Positions 50,849-53,405 of a stretch of 53,405 bases of DNA are shown one piece after another (within the stretch, counting starts at the first letter, position 1; every line of letters starts with the position of its first letter). Position numbers and translations under genes: made by a program. Origin of the DNA: Archaeoglobaceae archaeon (lineage in GTDB: Archaea > Halobacteriota > Archaeoglobi > Archaeoglobales > Archaeoglobaceae); contig JALSLC010000016.1 of assembly GCA_026988525.1 (NCBI GenBank), positions 1 through 53,405 on the forward strand, given 5' to 3'. The notes under the pieces were generated by a model. The model was not told the DNA's origin. It saw nothing but the letters and a program-made list of their open reading frames with translations, and searched no databases.

Positions 50849-51727
50849 ATGTTCACTCCATCCGAATTAGCTGTGTTGTCCTTACTTTTAGAAGTTTCAT
50901 CATCTCCAAAATCTGGAAATGTAGATAGATGTCACGACACAACTCTAAGTTTTCATCAATTTATAATCTCAGCCTTATCTGCATTTGAAGGTTTCAGAAT
51001 GGCCGAAAGAGGAGAAAGCGTGGGAAAATGCATTTATGAAGCTGTAAAAAAAAGCGTACATTTTTGTGGAACAAATGTACATTTTGGAGCTTTTTTACTA
51101 TTAATACCCTTAGTAACAGCTAAAGCTAAAAGTAAAAAGAATAAAGCAGAAATTATCGCAAAAAAAGCGAGTAAGTTAATTAAAAACAGTAGTGTGGAGG
51201 ACAGTATCTTTCTTTTAAAAGCATATAGAATTTCCAAACCAAGAACGTCAAAAGCAAAGAAGTACAGTTTAGATGAAATTAAAGAAGAAGATTTAACAAT
51301 AAATAACTTAAATTTGTATAGATGGATGCTTTATTCTGAAGACAATTTTATAGCAAAAGAACTTATCTCAGAATACCCCATATCAATGGAGGGATGTAAA
51401 ATGATAAAGGAATTTTCAAAAGAGTACAATTTAAATGATTCTATCGTTTTAACATACCATCATTTGCTCTCCAAACTAATAGATCCTTTGATAGTTTCAA
51501 AATTTGGTAAAAATACGGCAGAAAAAGTTAGAGCTATGGCAAAAAAATCGTTAGATAAAAAAACTTTTAAAGAGTTAGATGAGAAGCTAATTTCTCTTGG
51601 AATAAATCCCGGAAGTATAGCTGATGTCGTATCTTCATCCATCTTTCTATATCTATCAGAAAATATAGAAACACTCAAAGAGGTGTTGGTATGGAAGTCA
51701 AAAATTTTGGACTTACAGAGGGAATAA
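50849..51727 (+). CDS. CitG/MdcB-like triphosphoribosyl-dephospho-CoA synthase family protein
   Basis: This 292-residue all-helical protein has the family motifs SSPKSGNVDRCHDT near residue 18-31, CGTNVHFGAFLLLIPL near 73-88 and the C-terminal GINPGSIADVVSSSIFLYL. CitG makes a citrate lyase prosthetic-group precursor in bacteria, but archaea without citrate lyase encode homologues of unknown role. The neighbours modD (phosphoribosyl fold) and a DUF447 gene overlapping by 37 bases suggest a cofactor-related function (inference). Confidence 0.85.
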   Translation: MFTPSELAVLSLLLEVSSSPKSGNVDRCHDTTLSFHQFIISALSAFEGFRMAERGESVGKCIYEAVKKSVHFCGTNVHFGAFLLLIPLVTAKAKSKKNKAEIIAKKASKLIKNSSVEDSIFLLKAYRISKPRTSKAKKYSLDEIKEEDLTINNLNLYRWMLYSEDNFIAKELISEYPISMEGCKMIKEFSKEYNLNDSIVLTYHHLLSKLIDPLIVSKFGKNTAEKVRAMAKKSLDKKTFKELDEKLISLGINPGSIADVVSSSIFLYLSENIETLKEVLVWKSKILDLQRE

Positions 51728-52287
51728 ACGAAGTTATATGTGTTACTGAGGGAAAAAGCGATGTAGGTAATATTAATACTGCCCCCATTGGAATAATTGT
51801 GGGAGAAAATATTTACATTAGACTGTTTGGTAAAACTCATACTCTTGAAAATTTGAAAAATGGTTCAAAATTGTACGCTAACGTTTGTTTCGACCCCCTA
51901 ATCTTTGTAATTTCAGCTTTCAAAGATTTGAGCAAGGAATATTTTTTAGATAAATTTACTTTGAAATGTGCATACTCCGTATTAATTTTTGAGCCGATTA
52001 GCTTCGAGAAAAAAGAAAATCACATTGTATGCACTCTAAAATTTATAGATGGGCGTATAATAAACCCCTTAAATGCAAGAGCTTTCAGTAGAGGTTTCTC
52101 AGCAGTAATAGAAGCTACAATAATAGCTACTAGGTTAAAAATGATAAACATTAACCAAATTTCTAAAAAAATTGAAGAATTAGGAGAAATAGTGAAAAAA
52201 TGTGGGGGAAAGAGAGATAAAGAAGCTTTCTCCTATATTCTTTCAGTGTTGAGAAAAAACTCTATAAACTTAGACTTTCAATCTTGA
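51691..52287 (+). CDS. DUF447 family protein (split-barrel flavin-binding-like)
   Basis: This 198-residue archaeal protein fits DUF447, which resembles FMN-binding split-barrel folds. It has EGINEVICVTEG, NTAPIGIIVGENIYIRLFGKTHTLEN near residue 27-52, FDPLIFVISAF and NPLNARAFSRGFSAVIEATI. Function is unknown. I recall DUF447 genes travelling with CitG-like genes in methanopterin-linked clusters, but this needs checking. Its first 37 bases lie inside the CitG-like gene and its stop overlaps the start region of speE, so translation is tightly coupled. Confidence 0.85.
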   Translation: MEVKNFGLTEGINEVICVTEGKSDVGNINTAPIGIIVGENIYIRLFGKTHTLENLKNGSKLYANVCFDPLIFVISAFKDLSKEYFLDKFTLKCAYSVLIFEPISFEKKENHIVCTLKFIDGRIINPLNARAFSRGFSAVIEATIIATRLKMININQISKKIEELGEIVKKCGGKRDKEAFSYILSVLRKNSINLDFQS

Positions 52288-52289
52288 GC

Positions 52290-53105
52290 ATGGTCTGGGC
52301 TGGAGAAATTGGCGATGGATACAAAATGCTATTTGAAGTATATGAAAAAATTTATGAATCAAAAAATCTTCAGAAAATAGAAATTTTTAGGACAAAATTT
52401 GGGAAAATGCTGTTAATAGATGGATGCATACAGCTGATAGAAAAATTCGAAAAAACGTATCATGAAATGCTCGTTCACGTTCCAATGTTTACTCACAGTA
52501 ACCCAAGAAAAGTTTTAATCATAGGTGGAGGTGATGGCTGTACATTGAGAGAAGTTTTAAAACACAATCCAGAGAAAGTTGTAATGGTTGAAATAGATAA
52601 AGAAGTTATAGAAGCGTGTAAAAAATACCTAAAACTTGATAATGGCTCTTTTGAGAATGAAAAAGTTGAAATAATAATAAAAGATGGAATAAGTTATGTC
52701 GAAAACTGTAAAGAAAAGTTTGACGTTCTAATAGTCGATGGAACTGATCCAAATCCAACAAGCATGTCTCTTTTTTCGCGTGAGTTCTTCCTTAGCTGTT
52801 CCAACATAACAGATATATTTTGTATGCAAAGCCAATCTCCAGCTTTTCAAGAAAAACTTATAAAAACAATAGTCAAAAATACATCGTTTTTTAAAAATAG
52901 AGCATTTTATATATCATGTATCCCAATGTATCCGTTTGGAATTTGGAGTTTCCTTATAGCATCCAATAAACTAGAAGTCCGTCCAAATTACAATGAACTG
53001 AGAACTAAGTTTGCAAACAAAAGAATTGAAACCGAACACTATACTCCAGAATTACACGTTTCCGCATTTAACCTTCCAAAATGGATTGCAAAATTATTAA
53101 CTTGA
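52290..53105 (+). CDS. speE: Spermidine synthase family aminopropyltransferase
   Basis: This protein of about 271 residues has an N-terminal beta domain (KIEIFRTKFGKMLLIDGCIQL), then a methyltransferase-like fold with IIGGGDGCTLREVLKH near residue 80. Further motifs are MVEIDKEVIEACKKYL and DVLIVDGTDPNP with the catalytic Asp region near 150. It transfers an aminopropyl group from decarboxylated SAM to a polyamine; thermophilic archaea often use agmatine or longer amines. ATG at 52290 is chosen over the TTG two codons earlier. It is the last gene of the mod operon. Confidence 0.93.
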   Translation: MVWAGEIGDGYKMLFEVYEKIYESKNLQKIEIFRTKFGKMLLIDGCIQLIEKFEKTYHEMLVHVPMFTHSNPRKVLIIGGGDGCTLREVLKHNPEKVVMVEIDKEVIEACKKYLKLDNGSFENEKVEIIIKDGISYVENCKEKFDVLIVDGTDPNPTSMSLFSREFFLSCSNITDIFCMQSQSPAFQEKLIKTIVKNTSFFKNRAFYISCIPMYPFGIWSFLIASNKLEVRPNYNELRTKFANKRIETEHYTPELHVSAFNLPKWIAKLLT

Positions 53106-53405
53106 ATTTTATTACGTTTCCTTAGGTATGCTAACAAATAAATAAAAATATTGTCAAGATCCCATATCCACACCTAACTAAGCTTCTACTCTAAAAGCAT
53201 TGAAAATTTAAATAAAAACCATTCTTAGCAACGTTGTTAAAGATTATTACTTTAACTTTTCTAATTAATTAGAGAGAGCTTGAAGAAAGAAGGGTGGTTA
53301 GGTTGTTGGGTATAACTGTGCTTAAGCTCTGATATATATTTATATTTAGAAAAACTGCTAAAAAATAATATATAAGACAATTAATACTAATTCTTTAAAG
53401 CAATA
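53106..53405. other. Intergenic region at right edge, no gene recognised
   Basis: These 300 bases are AT-rich and lack an ORF or tRNA. Two structures stand out: a near-perfect 16-base palindrome TTAGCAACGTTGTTAA at 53225-53240 and a G-rich segment at 53275-53330 closed by AGAGCTT/AAGCTCT. An ATATATTTATAT element near 53332 could be a TATA box for a gene beyond the edge. Confidence 0.45.
53275..53330. other. Possible structured RNA or G-rich regulatory element
   Basis: AGAGCTT at 53275-53281 pairs with AAGCTCT at 53324-53330. The enclosed 42 bases hold the purine-rich run GGGTGGTTAGGTTGTTGGG, which could form a two-tetrad quadruplex. This stretch is clearly more GC-rich than its flanks, a known hint of noncoding RNA in AT-rich thermophiles. 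No box C/D or H/ACA motif was found, so the call is tentative. Confidence 0.25.

Noticed and set aside
1-53405. CRISPR array, prophage or integrated element
   Set aside because: No regularly spaced repeats, cas genes, integrase or phage structural genes were seen. The tRNA-Ala gene has no duplicated 3' end that would mark an attachment site.
1-53405. Replication origin (orc1/cdc6 with origin repeats)
   Set aside because: No orc1/cdc6 gene and no family of repeated origin-box-like elements were found in the intergenic gaps.

Overview
This window looks like chromosomal DNA of a thermophilic, AT-rich (roughly one-third GC by eye) euryarchaeon. The archaeal markers are ribosomal protein L21e, RNA polymerase subunit F (Rpb4), Cbf5, Pus10, KptA, archaeal UMP kinase, sn-glycerol-1-phosphate dehydrogenase (archaeal membrane lipids) and a GTPBP1-type GTPase. 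The single tRNA gene is very GC-rich against the AT-rich background, which is typical of a thermophile. The strongest lineage hint is an F420H2:quinone oxidoreductase (Fqo/Fpo) operon in the order J-K-M-L-N-A-BC-D-H-I with fused B and C subunits. From memory this is the Archaeoglobus fulgidus arrangement, so I favour Archaeoglobi or a related Fqo-bearing lineage. The species is not identifiable from what I can see.

Layout. 1-2741 (minus): a membrane-anchored protein cut by the left edge, a PP-loop (PAPS-reductase-like) protein and a TPR protein, packed as one operon. 2817-3956 (plus): queE and a class II-type purE. 3948-5814 (minus): an aconitase/isopropylmalate-type small subunit and a membrane histidine kinase. 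6036-7070: a decayed DDE transposase. 7144-8993 (plus): the two-gene SufC/SufB-like (SmsCB) Fe-S assembly system. 8996-18760 (minus): the fqo operon, which in this window lacks fqoF. 19049-20973 (minus): egsA and htpX; proC diverges from htpX. 21760-24232 (minus): lemA and a DUF2207 membrane protein. 24300-29165 (minus): a five-gene overlapping operon (membrane protein, actin-like ATPase, AI-2E-type transporter, pyrH, DHPS-like protein). 29219-31934 (minus): metG and queC. 32028-33982 (plus): nnrDE and a thioredoxin/CxxCH lipoprotein. Then tRNA-Ala(CGC), a site-2 protease, cutA, a nucleotidyltransferase, a citramalate/isopropylmalate synthase, a GTPBP1-like GTPase, a DUF72 protein, an ACT-domain regulator, kptA and an Lrp-type regulator.

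42436-47297 (plus) is an information-processing cluster (pus10, rpl21e, rpoF, cbf5) interrupted by two membrane-protein genes. 47448-53105 (plus) is a molybdate/tungstate uptake operon: modA (frameshifted as given), modB, modC and modD, followed by a CitG-like gene, a DUF447 gene and speE. A ModE-like operator sits at the modA promoter. The last 300 bases hold no recognisable gene but do hold a palindrome and a G-rich hairpin.

The genes link functionally in several ways. SmsCB would supply Fe-S clusters for Fqo, QueE and other proteins. QueE and QueC are separated steps of the 7-deazaguanine (archaeosine) route. The citramalate/isopropylmalate synthase and the small dehydratase subunit fit branched-chain amino acid synthesis. 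Many first genes of transcription units have a TATA-like box 24-28 nt before the start codon, suggesting widespread leaderless transcription; I used this to pick several starts.
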